Shown: piece by piece, positions 1-9,570 of the stretch | How positions within the stretch are numbered: the first letter of the stretch is position 1 | How the letters are laid out: every line of letters starts with the position of its first letter | Origin: Pedobacter polaris | GTDB taxonomy: Bacteria; Bacteroidota; Bacteroidia; Sphingobacteriales; Sphingobacteriaceae | DNA length: 64,000 nucleotides | Assembly (NCBI RefSeq): GCF_005116505.1 | Contig: NZ_SWBR01000002.1 | Span: forward strand, 620,314 to 684,313 | Reading direction: 5' to 3' | Translations under genes and position numbers: made by a program | The notes under the pieces: model-generated | What the model was told of the DNA's origin: nothing | The model's input: the letters and a program-made list of their open reading frames with translations, nothing else | The model's database searches: none

Positions 1-53
1 TAGATGATAGACAGCTTAACAAACACAGGATGATGGTAATTTTTCGCATAATT

Positions 54-551
54 TTATTTTAAAGTTCCTGTTTTAACAATTGCATTCTGATATACAGGTA
101 AATTCAGATCGTCAACTACAACACCTCTGGTAGTGGAGGCATGTACAAAAAAATCGTTATTTAAATAAACGCCAACATGATCTACTTCATTGCCTCCAAA
201 TGAGAAAAAGATGAGATCGCCCTCTTCTAGATTGCTTTTGCTCCTTTTTTTAACCGCTTCTGCTTGATCCTTAGATCTCCTTGGCAAAGTAAAACCGTAA
301 ATATTTTTTTCAAGTAATAGCGCAAAACCAGAACAATCAATTCCACTTTTATCTAAGCCACCTAAACGATATTTTACACCAGTCCAATCGGTAATGAAGC
401 GATATAAACCCTTGTTTTTTAAATTAGCCATAGCATCAGCTGCTTTAGCGGCTTTGGTATTAGATTTTGCAGTATACTTTCGCGTACCACATGAAGATAA
501 AAATAATGCTAACAATAAAATGAATAAACAATTTAGCTTAAAATTTTTCAT
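54..551 (-). CDS. NlpC/P60 family lipoprotein (cell-wall peptidase)
   Basis: 165 aa. The N-terminus is a lipoprotein signal with lipobox LSSC (Cys21), so the mature protein should be membrane anchored. The rest is one NlpC/P60 domain: DCSGF with catalytic Cys73, DHVGVYL with His125, and a third polar residue His137. The family cleaves D-Glu-diaminopimelate-type bonds in peptidoglycan peptides. There are no SH3 targeting domains; about 30 Lys/Ala-rich residues link the anchor to the domain. It starts 2 nt after the mutS stop codon, so it is probably co-transcribed as the distal gene, although the functions are unrelated. The fold is clear; the exact substrate cannot be read. Confidence 0.9.
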   Translation of the reverse strand: MKNFKLNCLFILLLALFLSSCGTRKYTAKSNTKAAKAADAMANLKNKGLYRFITDWTGVKYRLGGLDKSGIDCSGFALLLEKNIYGFTLPRRSKDQAEAVKKRSKSNLEEGDLIFFSFGGNEVDHVGVYLNNDFFVHASTTRGVVVDDLNLPVYQNAIVKTGTLK

Positions 552-553
552 AC

Positions 554-3163
554 TTATGTTTTTATCAGTCTTTGTATTTCATCCAATTTTAACAAAGCTT
601 CAACAGGTGTTAATACGTTAACATCAAGGTTATTTAGCGTATCTCTAATTTTTACTAAAACTGGGTCATCAATAGCGAACATTTGCAATTGGTAAGCCTG
701 GTTCTGTACTTTCTTAATACTGTCTTTTATGCTTTGCCCCTCTGTTCTATCAATTTCTAAACGTTTTAAAATTTCATTAGCACGATTAATCAATTTAGAA
801 GGCATACCAGCCATTTTAGCTACATGAATACCAAAACTATGCTCACTCCCACCCGGCACCAACTTACGCAAGAAAATAACCTTATTGCTCATTTCTTTAA
901 TAGTTACATTAAAGTTCTTAATCCGAGGCATGGTATTTTCAAGTTCGTTTAATTCATGATAATGTGTAGCGAATAAAGTTTTTGGTCTAGCCGAAGGATG
1001 CTCATGTAAAAATTCGGCAATTGCCCATGCTATAGAAATACCATCATATGTACTTGTTCCACGACCAATTTCATCTAATAAAATTAAACTTCTATCAGAT
1101 ATGTTATTTAAAATGCTGGCTGTTTCATTCATTTCTACCATGAATGTACTTTCACCAGATGATAAATTATCTGATGCACCTACTCTAGTGAAAATTTTAT
1201 CAATTAGTCCAAAAGTTACATCTTTGGCAGGAACAAAACATCCCATTTGGGCCATTAAAACAATTAAAGCTGTTTGCCTTAATATTGCCGATTTACCGGA
1301 CATGTTTGGACCAGTAATAATGATAATTTGTTGGGTATCATTATCTAAAAAAACATCATTTGTAATATATTCTTGGCCAATTGGTAGTTGTTTTTCTATA
1401 ACTGGATGGCGGCCACCCTTAATATCCAGGTCTTTTTTATGGTTTAGGTGAGGTTTTACATAATGATTTTTAACCGCTAATTGAGCGAAACACAATAACA
1501 CATCTAACTTGGCTATTAAGTAGGCATTTAACTGAATTGGTTTAATAAATTGGGCAACTTGATACATCAATTCGCCATATAAACGCACTTCAATTGTTTG
1601 TATTTTCTCTTCTGCACCTAAAATTTGTTCTTCGTATTCTTTTAGTTCTGGCGTAATATATCGCTCTGCATTTACCAAAGTTTGCTTACGGATCCAGCTT
1701 CCTGGTACTTTATCTTTATGGGTATGGGTAACTTCTAAATAATAGCCAAACACATTATTAAAAGAGATTTTTAAGGATGGAATTCCTGTACTTGCAGCTT
1801 CTCTTTTCTGAATTTCAACTAAGTACTCTTTTCCACCAAAAGCTATTTTACGTAAACGATCCAATTCATCATCAATTCCATCTGCAATTACATTTCCCTT
1901 AATTAACAAAGCTGGAGGATCTTGATTTAGCTCTCTTTCTAATTTTTCTTTAATGCTTAAGCAAGGGTTTAATTGTGATGCTAACACAGTTAAAAATTGG
2001 TTTCCGGTTTTTTCGGCTAATAACTTTACCTCTTCTATATGTGAAAGCGCCCTTTTCAATTGAACCAATTCCCTTGGACCCGCTTTTTGTAAACCAACTT
2101 TAGAAATTAGCCGTTCTAGGTCTCCAATAGGTTTAATGTGATTTAAAAATGCCTGCAACAAATCATCATGACCTACTAAATACTCTACCATTCCTAGTCG
2201 TTCCTGGATAGGTTTAAGCTCTTTTAATGGCATGATAATCCATTTATGCAGCATTCTGGCTCCCATTGGGGTTGATGTTTGATCAAGTACATCAAAAAGG
2301 GTTACCCCATTATCATTTGCAGTACTTACCAATTCTAAATTGCGAATGGTAAAACGATCTAACCACATGTAACGGTCTTCCTCTAACCTAGAAATAGAAG
2401 AAATATGTTGCAAGTTTCGGTGTTCGGTTTCTCCTAAATAATAAAGCACAACGCCAGCTGCTACAATACCAGATTGCAATTTATCAACCCCAAAACCTTT
2501 TAAAGAATTAACTTCGAAATGTTTGGTCAATATTTCATTCGCATAGTCATTGGTAAAAGCCCAATCATCAAGCGTATAGGTGTAAAATTTATCACCAAAT
2601 AGGTTTAAAAACTCTTGTCGTTTATTTTTCTGAAAAACAACTTCTGTTGGCCTAAAGCCCTGCAAAAGCTTATCTATATATTCTGCATTGCCTTGAGCAA
2701 CTAAGAATTCTCCTGTAGAGATATCGCAAAAAGCAACACCTAAATTTTGTTTATCAAAAAAAACTGCAGCTAAATAGTTATTAGATTTTTGACTTAAAAT
2801 ATTGTCATTGTATGCAACACCTGGCGTAACCAATTCGGTAACTCCACGTTTTACAATTGTTTTAGTTGTTTTTGGGTCTTCTAACTGATCGCAAATGGCT
2901 ACTCTTTGCCCTGCTCTAACCAATTTAGAAAGATAGTTCTCTAAAGAATGATGCGGAAAACCAGCCAACTCTAAAGCTCCATTAGGACCAGTACCTCTTT
3001 TGGTTAAAACTATACCTAAAATATTAGCTGTTTTTACTGCATCCTCACCAAATGTTTCATAAAAATCCCCTACTCTAAATAACAATAATGCACCAGGATA
3101 TTTCGCCTTAATGGTATTGTATTGCTGCATTAATGGTGTTACAGTTTCTTTTGCTTTGGCCAA
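554..3163 (-). CDS. mutS: DNA mismatch repair protein MutS
   Basis: 869 aa, full length for MutS1. The mismatch-reading Phe-x-Glu motif is at F34-Y-E36 ([10 protein letters not shown]). A connector and lever/clamp region follow. The ABC-type ATPase has Walker A GPNMSGKS (about 618-625, Lys624), Walker [12 protein letters not shown] near 700, then FATHYHEL. It recognises mismatches and recruits MutL after replication. The start used is a TTG at 3161-3163, because [14 protein letters not shown] resembles the N-terminus usual in this group; the first in-frame ATG is residue 12. A TATATTTA box on the minus strand (3186-3193) could be the promoter. Confidence 0.97.
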   Translation of the reverse strand: MAKAKETVTPLMQQYNTIKAKYPGALLLFRVGDFYETFGEDAVKTANILGIVLTKRGTGPNGALELAGFPHHSLENYLSKLVRAGQRVAICDQLEDPKTTKTIVKRGVTELVTPGVAYNDNILSQKSNNYLAAVFFDKQNLGVAFCDISTGEFLVAQGNAEYIDKLLQGFRPTEVVFQKNKRQEFLNLFGDKFYTYTLDDWAFTNDYANEILTKHFEVNSLKGFGVDKLQSGIVAAGVVLYYLGETEHRNLQHISSISRLEEDRYMWLDRFTIRNLELVSTANDNGVTLFDVLDQTSTPMGARMLHKWIIMPLKELKPIQERLGMVEYLVGHDDLLQAFLNHIKPIGDLERLISKVGLQKAGPRELVQLKRALSHIEEVKLLAEKTGNQFLTVLASQLNPCLSIKEKLERELNQDPPALLIKGNVIADGIDDELDRLRKIAFGGKEYLVEIQKREAASTGIPSLKISFNNVFGYYLEVTHTHKDKVPGSWIRKQTLVNAERYITPELKEYEEQILGAEEKIQTIEVRLYGELMYQVAQFIKPIQLNAYLIAKLDVLLCFAQLAVKNHYVKPHLNHKKDLDIKGGRHPVIEKQLPIGQEYITNDVFLDNDTQQIIIITGPNMSGKSAILRQTALIVLMAQMGCFVPAKDVTFGLIDKIFTRVGASDNLSSGESTFMVEMNETASILNNISDRSLILLDEIGRGTSTYDGISIAWAIAEFLHEHPSARPKTLFATHYHELNELENTMPRIKNFNVTIKEMSNKVIFLRKLVPGGSEHSFGIHVAKMAGMPSKLINRANEILKRLEIDRTEGQSIKDSIKKVQNQAYQLQMFAIDDPVLVKIRDTLNNLDVNVLTPVEALLKLDEIQRLIKT

Positions 3164-3321
3164 AATCTTGATAAATTACTAAGGTGTAAATATAGCATCT
3201 TGAGACTTAGCGTTGAAGTTTTTGTGGATAAATTATTAAAATGTTAAGAGGTAAAAATTTATTAGATTTTTTGGAAATCAGTTTCATCACTTTTTTAAAA
3301 GTTAGTCCTGCTGTACATTAT

Positions 3322-3351
3322 AGCCCTCTCCGCCAAGGCGGATTCAGGGCT
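3322..3351. repeat. GC-rich dispersed hairpin
   Basis: Inverted repeat AGCCCT-CCGCC / GGCGG-AGGGCT in the 245-nt gap between the 2H phosphoesterase and mutS. It is markedly GC-richer than its surroundings. It shares the CCGCC..GGCGG core with sequence near 46730-46760, which suggests a dispersed intergenic element. It may end transcripts reaching it from the right, but no T-tract follows directly. Nothing else is visible in the gap. Confidence 0.55.
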
Positions 3352-3408
3352 GTCATTTCCATCAGGTTTAAAAAGCAAAGCTTGTAAAACTATTAATGGG
3401 TTGGGCAC

Positions 3409-3984
3409 TTAAAACAAACTCTGCTGAGGATTTGGTTTAGGTTCAACCCCAAGAAACTTGAAATCCTCAGAAAAAATTTCATATTGCCTTTTATTCGGAT
3501 TGAATTTCCTGAGCACAAGATTGGCACAATCAAAATCAAGTTTAACATCAGCAAACATTTGTAAGGCAATTTTAACATTTTGCTCACTTAATTTCCTCCC
3601 TATAGACATATGTGGATCTTTGCTATTATATGAGTTTTTGATGTCCAAATTCTTTTGGATTCTTTTCATTAAACTGGTTAAAGTTATTTTGGTTTGTTCA
3701 TCTGGAGCTAAAAAAACCGCACCATTAGCATAACTATTTACTCCATCAAAATTTAAATGAATTGGATTTTCATAACTAACTACTTCTTTTAGATGGTTTA
3801 TGATTCGATTGACTTCATCTTCATGAGTTACAAATTCGCTTATGGTAATATGAGCATCAGAATTTCTACTATTATACCATCCTATTTCTGAATATAAATC
3901 ATTCTTTAATTTGGCAACAAATTCAATTCCATTCTGTAAAGGCATTATCGCGATTGAGTATTTATCTTCTAACAAGGTCATCAT
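3409..3984 (-). CDS. 2H phosphoesterase / 2'-5' RNA ligase-like protein
   Basis: 191 aa. Two HxT/Sx motifs mark the 2H phosphoesterase superfamily: H45-I-T47-I and H125-M-S127-I, with spacing normal for 2'-5' RNA ligase-like (LigT/ThpR) proteins. These enzymes act on 2'-5' or cyclic phosphodiesters of RNA or nucleotides; the true substrate here cannot be inferred. The C-terminus PKPNPQQSLF is polar and probably flexible. The gene is divergent from the histone-like gene, with about 115 nt between starts containing GAGCCGAAT repeats that could affect both. Two adjacent ATG codons give alternative starts one residue apart. Confidence 0.8.
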   Translation of the reverse strand: MMTLLEDKYSIAIMPLQNGIEFVAKLKNDLYSEIGWYNSRNSDAHITISEFVTHEDEVNRIINHLKEVVSYENPIHLNFDGVNSYANGAVFLAPDEQTKITLTSLMKRIQKNLDIKNSYNSKDPHMSIGRKLSEQNVKIALQMFADVKLDFDCANLVLRKFNPNKRQYEIFSEDFKFLGVEPKPNPQQSLF

Positions 3985-4010
3985 ACTTAAAATTAGTAAA
4001 TCTAAATTGT

Positions 4011-4065
4011 GAGCCGAATAAAAAGTATAATCGGCTCATTAATTGCCATTTTCTGAGCCGAATAG
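4011..4065. promoter_or_regulatory. GAGCCGAAT repeats, candidate operator
   Basis: GAGCCGAATA (4011-4020) faces TCGGCTC (4031-4037) as an inverted pair, and a third direct copy GAGCCGAATAG lies at 4055-4065. The copies sit between two divergent genes and end 7 nt before the TATATTTG box of the histone-like gene. The layout suits binding by a dimeric regulator; none is identified. Confidence 0.45.
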
Positions 4066-4072
4066 TAATACC

Positions 4073-4080
4073 TATATTTG
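4073..4080 (+). promoter_or_regulatory. -7 promoter box of histone-like gene
   Basis: TATATTTG matches the Bacteroidota -7 consensus TAnnTTTG and lies 19 nt before the ATG at 4100. It rules out the further upstream in-frame ATG at 4043. No exact TTTG -33 box is seen at the right distance; TTCTG at 4051 is nearest. Confidence 0.6.
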
Positions 4081-4099
4081 CAAAACATTAAAAAATCAA

Positions 4100-4663
4100 A
4101 TGGCAATTTTACATCATAAAGAAGAAAAAATACAGGTAGTGCTAGGTAGGTTGCCTAAAAAATACACACACGAACAATTCGTTGAAATGTTCATTAAATT
4201 ATATTCTAAAGATTGGGGCAAAATTAAAGCTGCTTATATTAAACAATCTCAAGATAAAGAACCGGGAACAGTAATCAATATGCCTAAACCAGATCTTTAT
4301 TTAAAGCAAATCCTAGATACCTATATTATTGCTAACCCTCCAAAAGCAGAAGAAATAAAGGAAAAAGCAGTAAAAGTTGAAAAATCTCCAGTTACTAAAG
4401 CTGCTCCTAAGAAAAAAGTAGATTTAATTGTAGCTGAAGAGCCAGTTAAAAAACCAAAAGTTGTGGCTAAAAAGAAAACTGATGCAGTTGATAAAGTTGA
4501 AATGGTTAAAAAGCCAAAAGCTGTATCAAAAAAGAAAGTGGAAATAGAAGAAACAGTTGAGCCAACTGCAACAGCTAAGAAAAAGGTTCCTGCTAAAAAG
4601 AAAATTGAAGAAGAAAAAATTGCTCCTGCTAAGGTAAAAAAGGCAAAAACTACAGAGAAATAA
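4100..4663 (+). CDS. Histone H1-like lysine-rich protein
   Basis: 187 aa from the ATG at 4100, chosen because the promoter box lies just before it. Residues 1 to about 85 look folded (FVEMFIKLYSKDWGKIKAAY). From about residue 90 the chain is a low-complexity Lys/Ala/Pro/Val/Glu tail with repeated KKPK, AKKK and SKKK blocks. This resembles eukaryotic H1 tails and bacterial H1-like proteins, so DNA or nucleoid binding is a reasonable inference, but the N-terminal domain is not a recognised DNA-binding fold. The tail is mixed with many Glu residues, so it is less basic than true H1. It is followed by a strong terminator and appears monocistronic. Confidence 0.65.
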   Translation: MAILHHKEEKIQVVLGRLPKKYTHEQFVEMFIKLYSKDWGKIKAAYIKQSQDKEPGTVINMPKPDLYLKQILDTYIIANPPKAEEIKEKAVKVEKSPVTKAAPKKKVDLIVAEEPVKKPKVVAKKKTDAVDKVEMVKKPKAVSKKKVEIEETVEPTATAKKKVPAKKKIEEEKIAPAKVKKAKTTEK

Positions 4664-4680
4664 AAAATTAGTGACTAATA

Positions 4681-4722
4681 ACGGGGATCAAATCATACCG
4701 ATTGATCCCCGTTTCTTTTTTT
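4681..4722 (+). terminator. Intrinsic terminator
   Basis: Perfect 11-bp stem ACGGGGATCAA / TTGATCCCCGT with a 10-nt loop, followed by TTTCTTTTTTT. It ends the histone-like gene. Confidence 0.9.
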
Positions 4723-4761
4723 ATAAATATTTCAACGTCTTTTTCAGGCTAATATTCTGTG

Positions 4762-5574
4762 TTATTTCGCTTTAAACCTTAGCGGTAAATTCGGTGCAGC
4801 ACCATTTAGCTTAACTTTATACCTATAACCGTTATTAAAAGTATCTTCCTCTTTTAAAAGCTCTTTATTCTTTTTACTGATCCAAAAACGTTGAACAAAT
4901 TTATTCCCGTTAAAATCCGATTCGTTCCTTAAAATCCAGCAGTCTACTTTTTGCAGATCGTTTGTTTCTAGTATTTCGCTACCTTCTACTTTATATAACA
5001 CATATTTTGGCGTTGAATATCCTGCATCATAAAAGTTAATAGCAAAAGTTTTTCCCTCTGCAAGAGGCAACATTTCAAATGTTTCAATATCCAAGTTCCA
5101 ATTAAAACAAGGCCCAGTAAAATCCTGTTTAAAATCTTTTTTCAGGTTTTGCGCTACGGTATCAGCTCCTTTTATTTGTTTAGAATCCCAATTGTAAGCA
5201 CTTAACTTGATTCCAATCTGCTCTGAATGATAAATAGGGGAAAAATCTTTGGCGTTATTTACAGAATATACTTTGCGGTACATTGCAGTATCATTTGAAT
5301 ACCATTGCTGATTAATCACAAATACATCTTGGCCATTTCTCTTTTCTTTTTTAATATCTCTCAACCATAAAGACATCATTAATGTTTTAGCTTGTTTTGG
5401 CATCTGAAAATAAACCAGGTATTGTTTTAGCCCAGGTTTTAATGCAGCGGTGTTGAGTTTTCCTTTGCCAATTTGAATAGTATCTATTTTTTGAGCAGAT
5501 ACGGGATTAAACAGGCAACAAAGCATCATTACCGTTAATAATGCAAAAGGATAATTGAAATTTATTCTTTTCAT
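4762..5574 (-). CDS. Secreted protein of unknown function
   Basis: 270 aa. A signal peptide ends near PVSAQ (about residue 28), so the protein is exported, probably to the periplasm. The mature part is rich in beta-strand-like segments and aromatic residues and contains paired sequences such as QQWYSNDTAMYRKVYSV and DFNGNKFVQRFWISKK. This recalls Bacteroidota secreted proteins that report on substrate or lipoprotein handling, but I do not recognise the family. It is monocistronic, convergent with the histone-like gene and divergent from the sensor kinase at 5787. No lipobox or catalytic motif was seen. Confidence 0.6.
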   Translation of the reverse strand: MKRINFNYPFALLTVMMLCCLFNPVSAQKIDTIQIGKGKLNTAALKPGLKQYLVYFQMPKQAKTLMMSLWLRDIKKEKRNGQDVFVINQQWYSNDTAMYRKVYSVNNAKDFSPIYHSEQIGIKLSAYNWDSKQIKGADTVAQNLKKDFKQDFTGPCFNWNLDIETFEMLPLAEGKTFAINFYDAGYSTPKYVLYKVEGSEILETNDLQKVDCWILRNESDFNGNKFVQRFWISKKNKELLKEEDTFNNGYRYKVKLNGAAPNLPLRFKAK

Positions 5575-5786
5575 GTTTGAAAGGTTTTTATGTAAATAAT
5601 GAACCTAAAATTTGTACTATTATCTTATCTCTTAAAACTTTTTCAACGGTTAGTGTCTTATTTTTAATGCTTAGTCGTTTTTAAACTATTCATATTTTAC
5701 AAGCATTTTTAAGCAATTGATTGAAAATAATAGGCAAATGGTTTAAAGAAACTAAGCAGAAAAGGATAAGCTTTGTATATTTAAAA

Positions 5787-6800
5787 ATGAATTTTTTGAA
5801 CTTAAAGAAGATCACCATAAAACAGCTGCAGTGGCTAGCATGGATTGCTATTTTTTTAGTTTCATTTTTTTCTATGGTTACTGTAGATGCCTTCACTTGG
5901 TCTCTTACCTATAGTTTAATTAACACGGGCTTTTATGCCATTATAATTTATGGCAACATTAACTGGCTATTTCCACGCTACTATGAGCGCAATAAAAAGT
6001 TTATCTATGTTATTTTGGTAATTGTGTTTTTAACGCTCTGTGGTTTTGGGAGAGGTTATTTAATTACGTTTGTGTATAATACTTTCTTTAGTATTAAGCC
6101 AATTACTATAGAATGGTATAGGTTAATTTATTTGAGCATTAGCGGTATCGTTATTTTTATATTGAGCTTTATGTTGAGGATAGTTTTGGCGTATTTTGTT
6201 TTGAAGCAACAAACCGAAGATATTTTGCTGCAAAAAACTACAGCAGAACTTAATTTATTAAAATCACAAGTACAACCTCATTTTTTATTTAACACCTTAA
6301 ATAACATTTATTACGAAGCTTATTTAGAAGCACCTAAAACTGCCGAGTTAATTGAACGTTTAGCTGCGATGATGCGTTATTTTGTAGATGAAAGTCCAAA
6401 AACAGAGGTAACCATATCTACAGAACTTAATTTTTTAGAAAACTACATTGCATTAGAAAAAATCCGCATTAGGCATCAGATTTCTATTAACTTTATTAAA
6501 GATTATTCTACTGATCATTTATTACCTCCAATGTTGATGATGACTTTTGTTGAGAATATTTTTAAACATGGGATTGATAAATTGAGCGATAAAAATCAAA
6601 TAGAGATTACGCTTACAGCGTTAGATGGAAATCTCTTATTTAAAACAGTAAATAGCAGTAACAAAAACACGGTAGATAAAGGTGGTTTTGGTATTGAGAA
6701 TTTAAAGAAACGCTTAACCATTTTATACGGAAATCGGTTTGAATTACATACTGAACTTATAGCTAATTGCTATACCGCTTACTTTAAAATCCCAATCTGA
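5787..6800 (+). CDS. LytS-type sensor histidine kinase
   Basis: 337 aa from the ATG at 5787; an in-frame ATG at 5721 would add 22 charged residues before the first membrane helix and seems less likely. Four membrane segments fill about residues 10-145. A short coiled linker follows, then a His_kinase domain with PHFLFNTLNN (phosphorylated His165), an N-box FVENIFKHG and GGFGIENLKKRL. Such kinases pass phosphate to LytTR regulators. The cognate regulator starts 1 nt after this stop codon. No extracellular sensor domain exists, so the signal is probably sensed within the membrane. Confidence 0.88.
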   Translation: MNFLNLKKITIKQLQWLAWIAIFLVSFFSMVTVDAFTWSLTYSLINTGFYAIIIYGNINWLFPRYYERNKKFIYVILVIVFLTLCGFGRGYLITFVYNTFFSIKPITIEWYRLIYLSISGIVIFILSFMLRIVLAYFVLKQQTEDILLQKTTAELNLLKSQVQPHFLFNTLNNIYYEAYLEAPKTAELIERLAAMMRYFVDESPKTEVTISTELNFLENYIALEKIRIRHQISINFIKDYSTDHLLPPMLMMTFVENIFKHGIDKLSDKNQIEITLTALDGNLLFKTVNSSNKNTVDKGGFGIENLKKRLTILYGNRFELHTELIANCYTAYFKIPI

Positions 6801-6801
6801 T

Positions 6802-7515
6802 ATGAGTTTAAGTTGCATGATTATAGATGACGAACCCAATGCAGTTGGCTTGTTAACCGTACTTATTAAGGAAACTACTACCTGGAATTTAGTTGCCTCA
6901 TGTTACAATGCGCTTGAAGCACTTTCATTTCTAAAAAATAACACAGTAGATTTTGTCTTTCTAGACATAAACATGCCCTTATTAAGTGGAATGGAATTGG
7001 CTGAACTCCTACCCCAAAATATTAAAATAGTTTTTACTACAGCCTATACTGAGCATGCTGCCGAGAGCTATAATTACCAAACAATAGATTATTTATTAAA
7101 GCCCATAACACTTAAGCGTTTTTTAGCGGCAATAAAAAAAATTGAATTCTATTTTCAAAATCCTAATCAAAACATACAAAATGATAATGGTAATAACAGT
7201 GACGAATATTTTTTTGTTAAATCTGGTAAAACCTTAAGCAAAATATCGTTGGCCAATATCTTATATTTTGAGGGTGAAAAAGAATATGTAAGATTAGTTA
7301 CCCCATCAGAACAGCTGTTAATTTATAAGAGGTTAAAAGACATTGAATGCCAATTAAAATTACCTTTTGTGAGAGTGCACAATTCTTATATTGTAAACAT
7401 TAACCAATTGCATAAAATACAAGATAACCACCTATTTATCGCTGATAAACAAATCCCCATCAGTGATAAGTTTAGAGATTATTTTATGACCCTGATTAAA
7501 GAACGAATCTTCTAA
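6802..7515 (+). CDS. LytTR-family response regulator
   Basis: 237 aa. Receiver domain about 1-120 with acidic pair D9/D10, phosphoacceptor D55 (FLDINMP) and the conserved Lys in LLKPIT. A LytTR DNA-binding domain follows (about 130-237), with ILYFEGEKEYVRL and FVRVHNSYIVNI. It starts 1 nt after the kinase gene, so the two are co-transcribed and form a cognate pair. LytTR proteins usually bind paired repeats upstream of cell-surface or adjacent genes; no target was identified. It converges on a paralogous regulator only about 30 nt away. Confidence 0.9.
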   Translation: MSLSCMIIDDEPNAVGLLTVLIKETTTWNLVASCYNALEALSFLKNNTVDFVFLDINMPLLSGMELAELLPQNIKIVFTTAYTEHAAESYNYQTIDYLLKPITLKRFLAAIKKIEFYFQNPNQNIQNDNGNNSDEYFFVKSGKTLSKISLANILYFEGEKEYVRLVTPSEQLLIYKRLKDIECQLKLPFVRVHNSYIVNINQLHKIQDNHLFIADKQIPISDKFRDYFMTLIKERIF

Positions 7516-7544
7516 ATTGATTATCAAATACTTAAAAAGAGAAG

Positions 7545-8261
7545 CTAATAATCCTTTAAATTTTTAAGAATTTTAAATACATACTCTTTATAATTAGTAC
7601 CTATCGGAATTTCTTGGCTACCTATTTCAATATCATTGATTGTAAATGCTGTTATTTTTTGCTGATTAACTATATATGATCTATGGATACGTAAAAAGTT
7701 AAATGTTTTTAGCTCTATTTCTATGTCACTTATTTTATACTTAGCGTTTATCTTTTGATTCTTACAATGGATCAACACATAGTCTTTTAAGCTTTCTACA
7801 TATAAAATATCATCAATATAAAGCTTATGGAACTTGCCACCAGTTTTAATATAAATAAACTGATTAGTAGTACTTTGTATGGCAGTTAATTTTGGATCTT
7901 GTGTTTGTACAGTTCGGAGATAGCGATCTATTGCTTTAAAAAAGCGATCAAAAGTGATGGGTTTCAAAAGATAATCCACTATATCTAAGTCATAACCATC
8001 TAAGGCAAACTCTCTGTAGGCAGTAGTAATAATTACTGCAGGTGGATTTTTAAGCGACTTTAAAAAGTCAATTCCAGTAAGTAGAGGCATTTTAATATCA
8101 AGAAATATAAGGTCGATAGTTTTAGACCTAAGCACTTCTAACGCTTTTATTGCATTACTACAAGTGTCTACCACTTCAAACATTTCTAATTGTGCCAAAT
8201 GGTTTTCTACTAGCTTAATGGCTAAAGGTTCATCATCTACTAAAAGACATCTTACTTTCAT
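7545..8261 (-). CDS. LytTR-family response regulator (second system)
   Basis: 238 aa. Same architecture as the convergent regulator at 6802: D9/D10, phosphoacceptor D55 (FLDIKMP), Lys in LLKPITF, then a LytTR domain with ILYVESLKDYVLI and FLRIHRSYIVN. The receivers and LytTR domains of the two genes align without major gaps, which points to paralogues. The partner kinase lies 14 nt upstream. The DNA-contact regions differ (RIHRSYIVNQQ against RVHNSYIVNIN), so their targets probably differ. Confidence 0.9.
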   Translation of the reverse strand: MKVRCLLVDDEPLAIKLVENHLAQLEMFEVVDTCSNAIKALEVLRSKTIDLIFLDIKMPLLTGIDFLKSLKNPPAVIITTAYREFALDGYDLDIVDYLLKPITFDRFFKAIDRYLRTVQTQDPKLTAIQSTTNQFIYIKTGGKFHKLYIDDILYVESLKDYVLIHCKNQKINAKYKISDIEIELKTFNFLRIHRSYIVNQQKITAFTINDIEIGSQEIPIGTNYKEYVFKILKNLKDY

Positions 8262-8275
8262 TTATAGGCTAAACT

Positions 8276-9346
8276 TTAAGGATTAATAGATTCGATTAAT
8301 TTTATTGTAAGTGTAGTTATAAAGGTACTTTCCTCAATTACGATATTGAATTGGTGATTTCCTGGATAAATCATTTCTAATTGCCTGCGAATATTATCTA
8401 GCCCTATTTTATTATTTCCAATTTGCTCCTTTTTTGATAAGAAAGTATTAGAAACCCTAAAATGAAAATCATTTTTAATCAATTTGAGATCAATGTTGAT
8501 AATTGGTTTGCCGATGTCTTCGCTTGCGCCATGTTTAAAAGCATTCTCTACAATAGATAGTAAAATTAGTGGTGCAATAGGCTTATCATCATCTATGTAA
8601 TGCGTAAAATTAACCATTAATCGATCATCGTATCTCAATTTCTCTAGACCTATGTAATTTTTCAATAAGGCAATTTCTGTAGATATGGGGACATAAATAT
8701 CATTACATCGATAAAGAATATGGTCTAAAATCTCTGATAAGCCAGCAATAGATTTAGAGGTAATAGGTGAATTAACCAATGAAAGTGAATAGATATTATT
8801 GAGTGTGTTAAATAAGAAATGAGGATTAAGCTGTGCTTTTAAAATTTTCAGTTCCGACTCTGTTTTTTCTTTCTCCAACAACAATGTCCTCTGCTTTACC
8901 AAATACTGATCTTTAAGCAACTTTATAAAGCCAAAAATCCAAGCAAGCGAAAAATTCTGTAAAAAATAAACTGTAAAAAGTACATGAATGTCTGTTAATA
9001 TTTCAAAAATTGATTCTTGATTAAAAGGTGGTGTACGTACAATAGGCTCTAATACATGCACTACCGCTATTCTTAAAAAAGCACTAATAATATAACCACC
9101 AGCAATAAAATAAAGAATAACCAGCAAGTAATTTTTACCACGTAAGAGTTTAGGGATGATAAAATAGGCAACAAAATAAGAAGCAAGCATGTAAAAAAAA
9201 ACATAGAATATGTTTTCAATCAGCATATTTCGGAAACTCACTCCTTCTTGATACTGAGGAACAATAAATACAACCAGCCAAAATAAAAGGTGGCTAGATA
9301 CCCTATAAACAGAGCTGAAACGTATTATTCTATCGAAAATTGACAT
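8276..9346 (-). CDS. LytS-type sensor histidine kinase (second system)
   Basis: 356 aa. About four membrane helices in the first 150 residues, a short coiled coil (QRTLLLEKEKTESELKIL), then PHFLFNTLNN with phosphorylated His176, an N-box SIVENAFKHGASED and IGLDNIRRQLEMIYPG. It is the partner of the regulator downstream. The gene is divergent from the serine hydrolase at 9571, so that hydrolase and its barrel partner are natural candidates for its regulon; this is inferred from position only. Confidence 0.88.
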   Translation of the reverse strand: MSIFDRIIRFSSVYRVSSHLLFWLVVFIVPQYQEGVSFRNMLIENIFYVFFYMLASYFVAYFIIPKLLRGKNYLLVILYFIAGGYIISAFLRIAVVHVLEPIVRTPPFNQESIFEILTDIHVLFTVYFLQNFSLAWIFGFIKLLKDQYLVKQRTLLLEKEKTESELKILKAQLNPHFLFNTLNNIYSLSLVNSPITSKSIAGLSEILDHILYRCNDIYVPISTEIALLKNYIGLEKLRYDDRLMVNFTHYIDDDKPIAPLILLSIVENAFKHGASEDIGKPIINIDLKLIKNDFHFRVSNTFLSKKEQIGNNKIGLDNIRRQLEMIYPGNHQFNIVIEESTFITTLTIKLIESINP

Positions 9347-9570
9347 CTGTTCTCAAATATACCATTCGTTTGAATTCAAATGGTCGTTATAGACGAATAT
9401 CAAAAAAAAACAGCCGAATAGGTTAAAAACACCTATCAAACTATTTTAGGCATTAACATAACTCATATAAGTGCATTTCTGATGTATAAAACATGTATTT
9501 ATTTTTTGAATGTAACAGCAATTCATCTTTGAGGTAACAAACAGAAAATTAAATAAACCAAATAAAATAC

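Noticed and set aside
4043-4099. Extended N-terminus for the histone-like protein
   Set aside because: The stretch overlaps the operator-like repeats and the TATATTTG promoter box, so it cannot be translated from that promoter.
5721-5786. Upstream start of the first sensor kinase
   Set aside because: The extra 22 residues are charged, lack a signal, and precede the first membrane helix; the ATG at 5787 is more natural.
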